From: Pseudomonas azadiae
GTDB taxonomy: Bacteria > Pseudomonadota > Gammaproteobacteria > Pseudomonadales > Pseudomonadaceae
DNA: 64,000 nt
Direction: 5' to 3'
Assembly: GCF_019145355.1 (NCBI RefSeq)
Contig: NZ_JAHSTY010000001.1
Coordinates: forward strand, 992,001 to 1,056,000
Both the position numbers and the translations under genes were made by a program. The notes under the pieces were generated by a model. It saw nothing but the letters and a program-made list of their open reading frames with translations. It ran no database searches and had not been told where the DNA came from. Shown piece by piece: positions 51,395-60,089 of the stretch; within the stretch, counting starts at the first letter, position 1, and each line of letters opens with the position of its first letter.

Positions 51395-52792
51395 TCAATT
51401 ATTGGTCTTTGGGTTGTTCAAGGCATTGAGCGTGGTCATGACGCTGGTGCTTTGCTGGCGCAGCTGAGCGACCAGGGTGTCCATGGCGTTGTATTTGGCG
51501 GAGAGGCTGCTGGTGAGCAGGGTCATGCGCTCTTCCAGGGCCGCTTGCTGCTTGCCGATGTCTCTCAACGAATCCGATAGAGATGACGAGCGCGTGGCCA
51601 AGACGCCAGTGGTGGCCTTGGCGTAATCTTCGGTAGCACTTTTCATGCGCGCCAGCATACCGGTAGGGCCGGTGAACATACTGTTGATATCGGCCGCGTT
51701 GGTCTTCACCGCCGCGTCCCACTTCTTATCATCCAGCGTCAGCAAACCCGTGGTGGAACTGGTCGTCATACCAAACTGAGCCAGGGACTTGAGCTGGCCT
51801 GTCCCGGAGAGCATGTTGAACTCGTTGCGAATCGCAGACTGCAGCGAGCGCATGGTTGAATCGCCGGTCAGGGTCGCCGGGGTCGTGCTGCCATCCGCGT
51901 TCTTGGTGACCTTGGTTTCTGCGTTTATGGCGGTCATCAGCGCATTGTAGGTATCCAGGAAACCCTTCACGCCGGACTTGAGTGCCGTGTTGTTGGTGCT
52001 GACGGTAATAAGCGTGGCAGTGCGCTCAGAGTCAGGATCATTGGCAATCTTGGTCGGCGAAACCGTTACCAACGTGATGTCCACGCCACTCAAGGCGCCC
52101 GTGATGGTGTTGCTCGTGGAAACAGCCGGAATGCCATCGATGCTGTATTTGGCATCTTTGGGTGGGTCGATCACGGTCGCACCGACATCGAGCCCGGAGT
52201 TGCCGGACAGGGTGATGTCAGAACCGGTACCCATCTTGGTGGACGTCAGGATCAACCGCGAACCGTTCGAGTCGGTGAGAATGTTGGCACTCAGGCCCGC
52301 AGTCGAAAACTGCGTGTTGATCGAGTCGCGCACCTGCTGCAGGGTCGCCCCGGCAGGTATGCTCAGGTCGTAGCTCTTGCCAGACTGGGCAATGGTCAGC
52401 TTGGTCGCCGCGCCAGTGGCATTGACCACCGAAGAGGTACCATTCTTGAAAGTGGTGGTCGACAGCTTCGACGCTTGGGCCAGCTGATCGATAATCAGAC
52501 GGAAACTGCCATTGGACGCCGTATTGCTGGCCTTCATGGTGGCGACTTTTTCATCCGAGGACGAGCCGGTCAACCCAGTGAAACTGCTGTCCTTGGCCAT
52601 TGTGTCCAGGGCGCCACGGAAGGCATCCAGCGCCGCCTGAATCTTGCCGATCGAAGACAGCTGAGTGGTTGCCTTCGCAGAAGCGGTATTGATCTGCGAT
52701 TGCTTGGGCACCTTTTCGGCATCGACCAAGGCAGTCACGATCTTTTGCGTATCGATGTTCGAACCGATACCACTTATGGTTGGACCTGCCAT
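51395..52792 (-). CDS. fliD: Filament cap protein FliD
   Basis: A 465-residue cap protein. The N-terminal coiled region has GPTISGIGSNIDTQKIVTALVDAE (in parts). The variable central domains are followed by the C-terminal helical region with LRDIGKQQAALEERMTLLTSSLSAKYNAMD. The start at 52792 (MAGPTISG) has AGGAGA; the frame is open 14 codons upstream. It lies 81 bp after flaG. Confidence 0.95.
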   Translation of the reverse strand: MAGPTISGIGSNIDTQKIVTALVDAEKVPKQSQINTASAKATTQLSSIGKIQAALDAFRGALDTMAKDSSFTGLTGSSSDEKVATMKASNTASNGSFRLIIDQLAQASKLSTTTFKNGTSSVVNATGAATKLTIAQSGKSYDLSIPAGATLQQVRDSINTQFSTAGLSANILTDSNGSRLILTSTKMGTGSDITLSGNSGLDVGATVIDPPKDAKYSIDGIPAVSTSNTITGALSGVDITLVTVSPTKIANDPDSERTATLITVSTNNTALKSGVKGFLDTYNALMTAINAETKVTKNADGSTTPATLTGDSTMRSLQSAIRNEFNMLSGTGQLKSLAQFGMTTSSTTGLLTLDDKKWDAAVKTNAADINSMFTGPTGMLARMKSATEDYAKATTGVLATRSSSLSDSLRDIGKQQAALEERMTLLTSSLSAKYNAMDTLVAQLRQQSTSVMTTLNALNNPKTNN

Positions 52793-52873
52793 CTTCGTCT
52801 CTCCTGTTCGGTGGCTGCCGTTATCTTGACTCATGACACCTCAAGACAGTACAGCAACAAATTTCATGCCAGC

Positions 52874-53224
52874 TCAGACCTTGTCGTCAAACAACAAGTG
52901 ACTTGCGCTGGAAAGGTTCTGGGCCAGTTTCAATGCCGTTTCCGACGGAATCTGGCGAATCACTTCACCGCTGTCGGTGGCGATGACCTTGACCACCACG
53001 CGATGAGTGGAGTCATCGATTGAAAAGTCCAGTTTACGCTCGGAAGCTTGTACGAATTCGCGAATATCAGTGACGGCTTTTTCCAGGTCGGCACGCTCAG
53101 CCTCTTTGCCTGCGGGCGCCACTTCCTGAACCTTGGCAATGCTCTTGTCGGCGGTCACCTGCACAGGTGCGCCTTGGGGGGCAACCGGCGGATAAGACTG
53201 GTTCAGCTTTACACTCATGTCCAT
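52874..53224 (-). CDS. flaG: Filament-length protein FlaG
   Basis: A 116-residue FlaG. The variable N-terminus is followed by the conserved C-terminal domain (LDFSIDDSTHRVVVKVIATDSGEVIRQIPSE), which resembles a FliD/flagellin accessory. In P. fluorescens FlaG influences filament length. The start at 53224 has GAGGAG 7 nt upstream; ATG at 53218 is an alternative. Confidence 0.92.
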   Translation of the reverse strand: MDMSVKLNQSYPPVAPQGAPVQVTADKSIAKVQEVAPAGKEAERADLEKAVTDIREFVQASERKLDFSIDDSTHRVVVKVIATDSGEVIRQIPSETALKLAQNLSSASHLLFDDKV

Positions 53225-53243
53225 GTCCAATCTCCTCTAAACC

Positions 53244-53280
53244 GAAAAAACGGAAGGGCACGTAGACGCGCCCTTCCGTT
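53244..53280 (-). terminator. Rho-independent terminator of fliC
   Basis: An 11-bp perfect stem AACGGAAGGGC/GCCCTTCCGTT (53249-53259, 53270-53280) with a 10-nt loop and a T-run on the minus strand, 19 bp after the fliC stop. It would separate abundant fliC mRNA from flaG-fliD. Confidence 0.95.
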
Positions 53281-53298
53281 AGTTACCAAGCGCTGGTG

Positions 53299-54723
53299 TT
53301 ACTGAAGCAGCTTCAGTACAGCGGATGGCAGCTGGTTAGCCTGCGACAGGATCGCGGTGGAAGCCGATTGCAGGGTTTGTTGCTTGGTCAGCTCGGCGGT
53401 TTCGGAAGCGAAGTCGACGTCCTGAACAGTGGAGCGTGCAGCGGTGGAGTTCTTCTGAATGTTCTGCAGGTTGTCTGCAGTGGTCGTCAGACGGTTCTGG
53501 GTAGCACCCAGGCCCGAACGAACGCTGTCGATGGTGCCGATGGCTTTGTCGATGACAGCCAGGGCGTTTTGGGCCTTGGCGGCGTCGGTCACGTCGGTTT
53601 GAGCGATGGTGGTTTTGGTCGACGACACGGTAGCGGCAGAGAACAAGTCCGAAACACCTGTACCGGCATCGCTCAGCGAGTAGCCTTTGGCAGAATCGAG
53701 GGAGACCTGACCGGTCACAACGATCGCGGCAGCACCCAATGCAGCTGGGGTTGCGAATGCACCTGCGCCATCTTTCGCGCCAACCAGGATGTTGGCCTGA
53801 GCGTTGGCATCAGCGCCAGCGAACGACAGGTTTTCGCCGGAATCCGACTTAACCGACAGGCTCTTGTTAGCTTCGTCGTAGTTGACGCTGATACCCAGCT
53901 TGGCAGCGTTGGATTTCAGTTGGTCAGCCAGACCAGCCAGGTCGGTAACGCCCACGAAGCTCACTGCACCGCTAGAACCTACAGCCAGGGTGAAGTTCGA
54001 CGGAGTTGCAGCACCCACTTCCAGCTTAACTTCAGTGCTGGCGGTAGCGGTCAGGCCGCCGATAGAACCGTTCAGGCCGGCAGCGATATCTTTTGCCGAG
54101 GCAGCAGCAGCGTAGTTAACGGTTTTGGTTTGGCCATTACCGGTAACAGTGATGGCGCCGCCAGCCAAGCCAGTTGCGCTAGGCACGATGGCTTTGCTTT
54201 TGACTTGCTGCGAACCAATGGTGTTGGCCGAAACGTTTTCCAGGCTCAGGTTGATGGTTTCGTTAGCGTTTGCGCCAACCTGGATGGCTTTGGTACCGTA
54301 CGAACCGTCCAGCAGCTTCTGGCCACCGAAAGTAGTGGTTTGCGAGATACGGGTCAGTTCCGAAGTCAGAGCCTGGTATTCGTCGTTGTTCGACTTACGG
54401 TCGTCAGGGCTGAGGGAGCCAGTTGCCGAAGACAGAGCCAGGGTACGCATTTTTTGCAGGATGTCGGTCGAAGCCTGCATCGCGCCTTCAGCGGTCTGAG
54501 CGATCGAGATACCGTCGTTCACGTTCTTGACTGCTTGGCCCAGGCCGTTGATCTGGCTGGTCAGACGGTTAGCGATCTGCAGGCCGGCAGCGTCGTCTTT
54601 AGCGCTGTTGATACGCAGGCCGGAAGACAGGCGCTGCATGGAAGTGGCCAGGGCGCCGCCAGCTTTGTTCAGGTTGCCCTGAGTAGTGATCGAAGCAATG
54701 TTGGTGTTTACTGTTAAAGCCAT
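53299..54723 (-). CDS. fliC: Flagellin FliC
   Basis: A 474-residue flagellin. The conserved N-terminal D0/D1 (ALTVNTNIASITTQGNLNKA...LSSGLRINSAKDDAAGLQIANRL) and C-terminal D1/D0 (TRSTVQDVDF-like STVQDVDFASETAELTKQQ, ending SAVLKLLQ) flank an Ala/Ser/Thr-rich variable centre (about 180-380), where glycans are usually attached in pseudomonads. The start at 54723 has a GAGGA site; the frame is open 58 codons upstream through the leader. Sigma-28 promoter upstream and strong terminator downstream. Confidence 0.97.
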   Translation of the reverse strand: MALTVNTNIASITTQGNLNKAGGALATSMQRLSSGLRINSAKDDAAGLQIANRLTSQINGLGQAVKNVNDGISIAQTAEGAMQASTDILQKMRTLALSSATGSLSPDDRKSNNDEYQALTSELTRISQTTTFGGQKLLDGSYGTKAIQVGANANETINLSLENVSANTIGSQQVKSKAIVPSATGLAGGAITVTGNGQTKTVNYAAAASAKDIAAGLNGSIGGLTATASTEVKLEVGAATPSNFTLAVGSSGAVSFVGVTDLAGLADQLKSNAAKLGISVNYDEANKSLSVKSDSGENLSFAGADANAQANILVGAKDGAGAFATPAALGAAAIVVTGQVSLDSAKGYSLSDAGTGVSDLFSAATVSSTKTTIAQTDVTDAAKAQNALAVIDKAIGTIDSVRSGLGATQNRLTTTADNLQNIQKNSTAARSTVQDVDFASETAELTKQQTLQSASTAILSQANQLPSAVLKLLQ

Positions 54724-54802
54724 GACGAAATCCTCGTTGGATGGATACTGCGGCTTCCGGCCCTGGCAACCGCCGGGTGTGGCCTGAGAACCTACGTAAT
54801 AG

Positions 54803-54829
54803 TTATCGTCGTGGGAGCCGGTTGCTTGA
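54803..54829 (-). promoter_or_regulatory. Sigma-28 (FliA) promoter of fliC
   Basis: The minus strand reads TCAAGCAA, then 11 bases, then GACGATAA. This fits the pseudomonad FliA consensus (TCAAG-type -35, GCCGATAA -10) with correct spacing. It lies about 80-106 bp upstream of the fliC ATG. Confidence 0.9.
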
Positions 54830-55057
54830 GGGTTTTTTTGAAATTTTTTACTAGCACCGTGCCACCCCTTGCATTTCAATGGGTTACAGCAGCCCAAAGC
54901 CCCGGATTCATTGACCTTTCTGGCGCCAATAAAAAACGCCGGTGATTACACGATCAGTATCACCACTGAGGCGGACGACATTTCACACCTCTCCCCCACC
55001 TCCTGACCTATAAGCCTGCCTTGAGTGGACATAACTTTCAGTAGCTTGCGAATCTCT

Positions 55058-55097
55058 TGTGGCGAGCGGGCTTGCCACAACAAGCCCGCTCGCCACA
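55058..55097. repeat. REP-like hairpin between fliC and the KASIII gene
   Basis: Perfect 17-bp inverted arms TGTGGCGAGCGGGCTTG (55058-55074) and its complement (55081-55097) with a 6-nt loop. It lies in the 461-bp gene-free stretch 54724-55184, which otherwise holds the fliC leader and promoter and the KASIII terminator. Confidence 0.92.
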
Positions 55098-55127
55098 GAC
55101 CCACAGAGATGTAGGGCGATCGCCCAA

Positions 55128-55168
55128 TAAAAAACGCCCATCACCTTTCGGTCATGGGCGTTTTTTAT
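55128..55168 (-). terminator. Terminator after the KASIII gene (bidirectional)
   Basis: Stem ACGCCCAT/ATGGGCGT (55134-55141, 55153-55160), extended by ACC/GGT across one C-C mismatch, with A-runs and T-runs on both sides. It could therefore stop transcription in either direction. It begins 17 bp past the KASIII stop. Confidence 0.93.
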
Positions 55169-55184
55169 ACAGCCTGTTAGCGTG

Positions 55185-56114
55185 TCACGGGCGATAAAGA
55201 ATCGCCGAACCCCACGACAGGCCCACACCAAAACCGCTGATGGCCACGCGCTTCCAGGTGGCGTCCATCACGTGCTTTTCCAGCAGCAATGGAATGCTCG
55301 ACGACACGGTGTTGCCGGTCTCGACCATGTCCTTGATGAACTTGTCCACCGGCGCATCTTCAAAACGCCGCGCCACGGCATCGACGATGGCCGCACTGCC
55401 CTGATGAATACAGAACGCATCGATGTCGTCAGCCTTGAGATCCGACTCATTAAGCAGCTCGTGCAGGTGCGCGGGCACCTTGAGCAAGGCGAAGTTGAAC
55501 ACCTGGCGGCCGTTCATGAAAAACACGCCGTTGCTGACCTTCAGGTGCGGCGCGCCGGAGCCGTCGGTGCCGAACTTGGCTTTGCCCAACAACCACGGCG
55601 CATCTTCGCCCATCCAGGTGGCGGTGGCCGCATCACCAAACAACATGGTGGTGTTGCGATCTTCCGGGTCGACAATCTTCGAGTACGGGTCGGCAGTGAC
55701 CAGCAGGCCGTTTTTCAGGCCGGCGGCTTCCATGAAGCCCTTCATCGCGTAGATGCCGTAGACGTAGCCGGAGCAGCCCAGGGAAATATCAAACGCCGCG
55801 ACATGCGTCGGCAGGCCCAGTTTGTCCTGGACGATGGCCGCGGTGTGGGGCAAGCCCTCTTCGTCACCGTTCTGGGTGACGACGATCAGCGCGTCAATCG
55901 ACTCGCGCTTCAAATCGGGGTTGTTGGCAAACAAAGCGTTGACCGCCTCGACACACAGATCGGAGGTTTCCTGCGCAGCTTCCTTGCGCGGCAGGAATGC
56001 TGAACCGATCTTGCCAATGATGAATTCTTCATCCTTGGCGAACTTCGCACCCTGGGCGTAGTTATCGATACCGTCTGCCGGCACGTAACTGGCGATGCTT
56101 TTTATGCCAATCAT
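55185..56114 (-). CDS. 3-oxoacyl-ACP synthase III-like protein of the flagellin locus
   Basis: A 309-residue FabH-type condensing enzyme with the full catalytic triad: Cys114 (SLGCSGYVYG), His237 (FCIHQGS) and Asn268 (ETGNTVSSSIP). Its place between fliC and flgL matches the KASIII homologue (orf3) of the P. syringae flagellin glycosylation island, which is needed for the terminal modified sugar of the glycan. I therefore infer a role in making an acyl group for flagellin glycan rather than in general fatty acid synthesis. Unlike P. syringae, no glycosyltransferase gene lies beside it in this window. The start at 56114 has a GGGAAG-type site. Confidence 0.88.
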   Translation of the reverse strand: MIGIKSIASYVPADGIDNYAQGAKFAKDEEFIIGKIGSAFLPRKEAAQETSDLCVEAVNALFANNPDLKRESIDALIVVTQNGDEEGLPHTAAIVQDKLGLPTHVAAFDISLGCSGYVYGIYAMKGFMEAAGLKNGLLVTADPYSKIVDPEDRNTTMLFGDAATATWMGEDAPWLLGKAKFGTDGSGAPHLKVSNGVFFMNGRQVFNFALLKVPAHLHELLNESDLKADDIDAFCIHQGSAAIVDAVARRFEDAPVDKFIKDMVETGNTVSSSIPLLLEKHVMDATWKRVAISGFGVGLSWGSAILYRP

Positions 56115-56346
56115 TGTGGCTTCCCAATACTAAATAGCTGGAGAACACCCCAGGACCTACGCCCGGCGTGCTGACAATAAAGGGGATAACCCCATAAAAA
56201 TCTCGCTGAAAGCCGTCCCGCAAGGATCCTGTGACGACTTGTCCTTCTCACACGATACAGTGAAGATGCGCTTTATGACCCGCAGGTCACCTAATTTTGT
56301 GTGCTTTATGCAAAACCTTCAAACCATTAACCCCCACAAACGACAA

Positions 56347-56374
56347 CGGCCCGCCCTGTTTCCAGGGCGGGCCG
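56347..56374 (-). terminator. Probable terminator after flgL
   Basis: A perfect 12-bp GC-rich stem CGGCCCGCCCTG/CAGGGCGGGCCG with a 4-nt loop, starting 16 bp after the flgL stop. The following minus-strand sequence TTGTCGTTTG is a weak T-run, so termination may be partial. The rest of the 276-bp gap to the KASIII gene shows no gene. Confidence 0.8.
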
Positions 56375-56390
56375 CTTGACGTAACGCCGC

Positions 56391-58013
56391 TTACATCTTG
56401 TTGAACAGGCTCAACTGCGAGATTTTCACGAAGGCCAGCTGCGAGGCTTCCAGCATGGTCTGCTGCAGGGTCAGGTTGATCGCCGCTTCGCCCATGTCGA
56501 TGTTCGCCAGGGCACTCATCGTGGTCTTGTTGGCCAGGCCCACGCTTTGATTCTCGGAGGCCTGCACATTTAGCGCGTTCTGCCGGGCACCGAGGGAGCC
56601 ACGCACGTTGTCGACCTGGTCGGCCGAACTGGTCAGGTTACTGACCGCCGCGTTCAAAGCATCCTGCAGCTTCACCCGTGCACCGGGGATGCCATCGGCC
56701 GGCAGTTCAAGGGCCTTGCGCAACTGGCTCAGGGTGTCGAGGGCGCTCTGGGTTTTCTGGGTGCTGGCGCCGACCGAAAACTGATCGCCGACCGCAGGCG
56801 CGGCACTCAGGCCAAAGGTCACACCGGCCGCCGTGATGGAATTGGGCGTGGTCGTCGTGTCGATGACACCCGAGTCAATCGCCTTGCTGTTGGCGCTGTA
56901 CGGCTGCGCAAACACCTGGAACGCCGACGGGTCAGTGTCGCTGAACTTGATCAGCACACCGCTGTTGGCCGGAAAGGTGCTGGCATAGTTGGCCGGGCTG
57001 CTGACCGTGGCGTTGGTCAACTGGGTCGCCGAGGCGTTGCTCGCGGTTCGCGACACGTTGAACACGTCCGGCTTGGCCGCCAGGCTGAACTCGCGGCCTG
57101 CAACCATCGCATCGGCAACAGGCCCGGTGGATATGTCGGTGAGGTCGACGGCTATATCGAACTTGACCCCGCGCAGGTTGATGCTGGCGCTGCCTTCCTT
57201 GGTGGCATCAAAGGTACCGTTGCCTGGGAGCTGCGAGGTGATGTCGTTGTTGTCTTTGTCGCGCACCACGTATTGGGTGCTGCTGGTGAAGGTCAGCTTG
57301 TAGGGCTGGCCGTCGGCGAACGACTTGGTGTAATCGACACTGGAGGTCACCAACCCGGCCGAAATGGAGACTTTCTTGTCATCCACCGCAGACGGCGTGG
57401 TCGCAGGTGGCACCGGCGCAGGCGTGGTGTACTGGGTCTGGGTGCGACTGTTGTTGGCCGCCCCTTCCAGAATGGTCTTGCCGGTGTCGCCCGTGCGCAC
57501 GCTCAGGGTTTCGGACACTTGCAGGCTCAGCTCGTTTTCGTCGCCTTGATAGTTGTAGGTGCCGTCAATGTTGCGCGCGTACGGCGGGGTGTCGGTCTTG
57601 GAGCCGGAGAACAGAAAGTTGCCCGACGCATCCTTACTGTTGAGCAAGCCCAGCAGTTGGTCCTCAAGGGCACCCACCTCCACCGAGATGGATTTGCGGT
57701 CGGCATCGCTGGTCACGCCACCGGCCTTCAACGCCAACTGGCTGGCCGCCTGGATCGTCTGGGTGACTGCCTGCAGCACGCTTTCTTCGTTGGTCAGCGC
57801 ACTCTGGATGTTGGTGATATTGCCGCTGAACTGCGCCAGCATATCTTTCTGCTGCTGCAACATGAGCAAACGCTGCGCGGCCACCGGGTCATCCCCAGCG
57901 GTTTGCACGCGCACGCCGGAGCTCGCCTGCTCTTGTGCCTTGACCACACCGGAATAGTTGTTCTGGTACTTGGCGGCACTGGTGTCGAAAAATTGCTGTG
58001 TAGAAATGCGCAT
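56391..58013 (-). CDS. flgL: Hook-filament junction protein FlgL (HAP3)
   Basis: A 540-residue junction protein. The conserved N-terminus (MRISTQQFFDTSAAKYQNNYS) and C-terminus (LGARQNALNVQASENQSV, NLTLQQTMLEASQLAFVKISQLSLFNKM in parts) are flagellin-like D0/D1 helices. The long central insert makes it larger than E. coli FlgL (317), as seen in P. fluorescens. It lies 14 bp after flgK. Confidence 0.95.
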   Translation of the reverse strand: MRISTQQFFDTSAAKYQNNYSGVVKAQEQASSGVRVQTAGDDPVAAQRLLMLQQQKDMLAQFSGNITNIQSALTNEESVLQAVTQTIQAASQLALKAGGVTSDADRKSISVEVGALEDQLLGLLNSKDASGNFLFSGSKTDTPPYARNIDGTYNYQGDENELSLQVSETLSVRTGDTGKTILEGAANNSRTQTQYTTPAPVPPATTPSAVDDKKVSISAGLVTSSVDYTKSFADGQPYKLTFTSSTQYVVRDKDNNDITSQLPGNGTFDATKEGSASINLRGVKFDIAVDLTDISTGPVADAMVAGREFSLAAKPDVFNVSRTASNASATQLTNATVSSPANYASTFPANSGVLIKFSDTDPSAFQVFAQPYSANSKAIDSGVIDTTTTPNSITAAGVTFGLSAAPAVGDQFSVGASTQKTQSALDTLSQLRKALELPADGIPGARVKLQDALNAAVSNLTSSADQVDNVRGSLGARQNALNVQASENQSVGLANKTTMSALANIDMGEAAINLTLQQTMLEASQLAFVKISQLSLFNKM

Positions 58014-58027
58014 CGTCCCAGACTCCC

Positions 58028-60079
58028 TTAAAGACTATTGATCAGCGTGCTGAAGGTTTCTTGCGCAGCCTTGATGATCTGCGACGACGCTGTGTAGTAC
58101 TGCTGGAACTTGATCATGTCGCCCGCCTCTTCGTCCAGGTTGACCTGGGACACGGAGTTGCGCGCATTTTTGTTGGCCGCCAACAACGCGTTGGTGGCGG
58201 TGGTGTCCGTGGTGGCCGCAGCGGCCTTGGCGCCTACCGTGGACACCAACTTGCTGTTGGCACCCACCAGGCTGGTGCCGCCGGTGCCATCCGTCGCCAC
58301 GCCCACGGTCGCCTTGGTTTGCAGGTTAAGCAGTTGCTGGGCGTTGCGGTTGTCGGACTCGCCCGTGGCATTGAACGAAAACGTGGTGCTGTCACCCGGC
58401 GCCGGCGAACCCGCAACCGAGGTATCAAAGCCGAAGCTCTTGGCCGGCACCACCAGGGCGCCGCTGGCATCACGCATCGGCACGTTGATGGTGATCTTGT
58501 TCGACTGCCCCGGAATGATGGTGCCGGAGCCGATCGGATCGCCCTTGGCGTCATTGAGCGTATAGGCCTGGGTGCCATCGGCCGCAGGCTTGGCGAAGAC
58601 CATCTTCACCGGCATCGAACTCTCGATGCCGACGCGCAGTTGCGCGGTATCGGCGCCGCCCTGGATATCCAGGGGCAGGGTCAGAGTCGGCGGGGTAAAG
58701 CTGCCGGTGCCCTGGTTGGTTTTACTGGCCTCCCCTTTCAACGGCGCGGCAAACGCAACCTTGTTCGGGTCGGTGAGGACGGTACCGATGTCCTTGGCGC
58801 CGCTGGCGGTCGGGCTGACCTTGAAACTGTCACCGGCCTGCATCGGGCCATTCTTGAGTTCCAGGGTAAAGCCGTCGATCACCGCGGGCGGTGTGGCGCT
58901 GATATCAAAGTTACCCATGGCCTTGCCATCGGAACGCAGCACGGTGACCTTGTTGAGGTCGGCCGGGTCGTTGAAGCTGACCTTGTAATCGAAGTTGGTC
59001 AGCTTGCTGGTGTCCTTGATCGTCACACCCAGGCTACCGGCGCCCTGGTTACCCTGGGCGCCCACGCTGCGCAGGGCGACGGACGCCGCGTTGTTGATGT
59101 CCTTGAACATCGACGCACCGAACTCGCCGTTCAGGTCGAGACCCTGGCCCAGTTGGCTGTTGATCGTGTCGGCAGTGACGATCGCAATGCGGCCCAGGTC
59201 ATTGATGGCCGGCGTCAGGACATCGCTGCGATAGCGCAGCAAGCCGCCGATGCTGCCCCCACTGATTACATTGCCCAGGTCCATGGTCGTACCGCCGCCT
59301 GCGGCATTGAGCTGGATCGTGTACTGGCTGGCGTCGCTCTTGCTCGGTACGGCGGACAGGGTGTTGGACCGATCGCCCAGCACCAGGGATTGGCCGCTGC
59401 CGGTGCTGACACTGAACACGCCATTCTTTTCGCCGACGGTGACACCGACCAGTTCATTGAGCGAACGCACGGCTTCGGCGCGCGCATCCAGCAGGTTGGC
59501 CGGCGTGGTGTTCGAAGAACCCTGCACCTGATTGATCTGTTTATTGAGCGAAGCAATCGACGACGTCAGTTGGTTGACCTGATCGGTCAGGGAGGTCAGC
59601 TGGCTGTTGATGGTTTCTTTCTGCTGGCTCAACTGACTGGAGATCGAGTTGAACCGGTTGCTCAACGTCTGGGCGCTGGTCAGCAGGATCTGGCGGGTCG
59701 ACGTATTGTTCGGGCTGGCCGAGGCGGACTGGACCGCGGCGAAGAAATCGCTGAGCACCGCCGACATACCGGTGGTCTTGTCCGACAGCGTCTTATCCAC
59801 TGCACTCACCTGGTCCAGGTACGCCTTGGCATCAGCGTTGAGCGAGGTGCTGTTCTGGTAGGCCGTGTCCAAGTATTCGTTGTACACCCGGCGCACGTCG
59901 GCCAGGGTGGTGCCGCTGCCGATGAATACGCCGCCGAACGGGTTCGACGCATTCGCGCTCTGGGTGGTCTGCTGACGCGAATAGCCGGCCGTATTGGCGT
60001 TGGCGATGTTGTTACTCAAGACCGTCAACGATCCTTGAGCGGCGTTAAGCCCCGACATCCCGATATTGAGCAAACTCAT
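58028..60079 (-). CDS. flgK: Hook-filament junction protein FlgK (HAP1)
   Basis: A 683-residue junction protein. The N-terminal rod/hook signature is SLLNIGMSGLNAAQGSLTVLSNNIANANTAGYSRQ (in parts), and the C-terminal helix FQQYYTASSQIIKAAQETFSTLINSL (in parts). The extra central domains relative to E. coli (547) are usual in pseudomonads. It lies 10 bp after flgJ. Confidence 0.96.
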   Translation of the reverse strand: MSLLNIGMSGLNAAQGSLTVLSNNIANANTAGYSRQQTTQSANASNPFGGVFIGSGTTLADVRRVYNEYLDTAYQNSTSLNADAKAYLDQVSAVDKTLSDKTTGMSAVLSDFFAAVQSASASPNNTSTRQILLTSAQTLSNRFNSISSQLSQQKETINSQLTSLTDQVNQLTSSIASLNKQINQVQGSSNTTPANLLDARAEAVRSLNELVGVTVGEKNGVFSVSTGSGQSLVLGDRSNTLSAVPSKSDASQYTIQLNAAGGGTTMDLGNVISGGSIGGLLRYRSDVLTPAINDLGRIAIVTADTINSQLGQGLDLNGEFGASMFKDINNAASVALRSVGAQGNQGAGSLGVTIKDTSKLTNFDYKVSFNDPADLNKVTVLRSDGKAMGNFDISATPPAVIDGFTLELKNGPMQAGDSFKVSPTASGAKDIGTVLTDPNKVAFAAPLKGEASKTNQGTGSFTPPTLTLPLDIQGGADTAQLRVGIESSMPVKMVFAKPAADGTQAYTLNDAKGDPIGSGTIIPGQSNKITINVPMRDASGALVVPAKSFGFDTSVAGSPAPGDSTTFSFNATGESDNRNAQQLLNLQTKATVGVATDGTGGTSLVGANSKLVSTVGAKAAAATTDTTATNALLAANKNARNSVSQVNLDEEAGDMIKFQQYYTASSQIIKAAQETFSTLINSL

Positions 60080-60089
60080 GGTTCAGACC

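Noticed and set aside
52857..52872. Possible sigma-54 promoter upstream of fliD (TGGCATGAAATTTGTT on the minus strand)
   Set aside because: The -24 half is good but the -12 position reads GT instead of GC; the nearest GC is 13 bases away, so spacing is wrong. Left out as unsupported.
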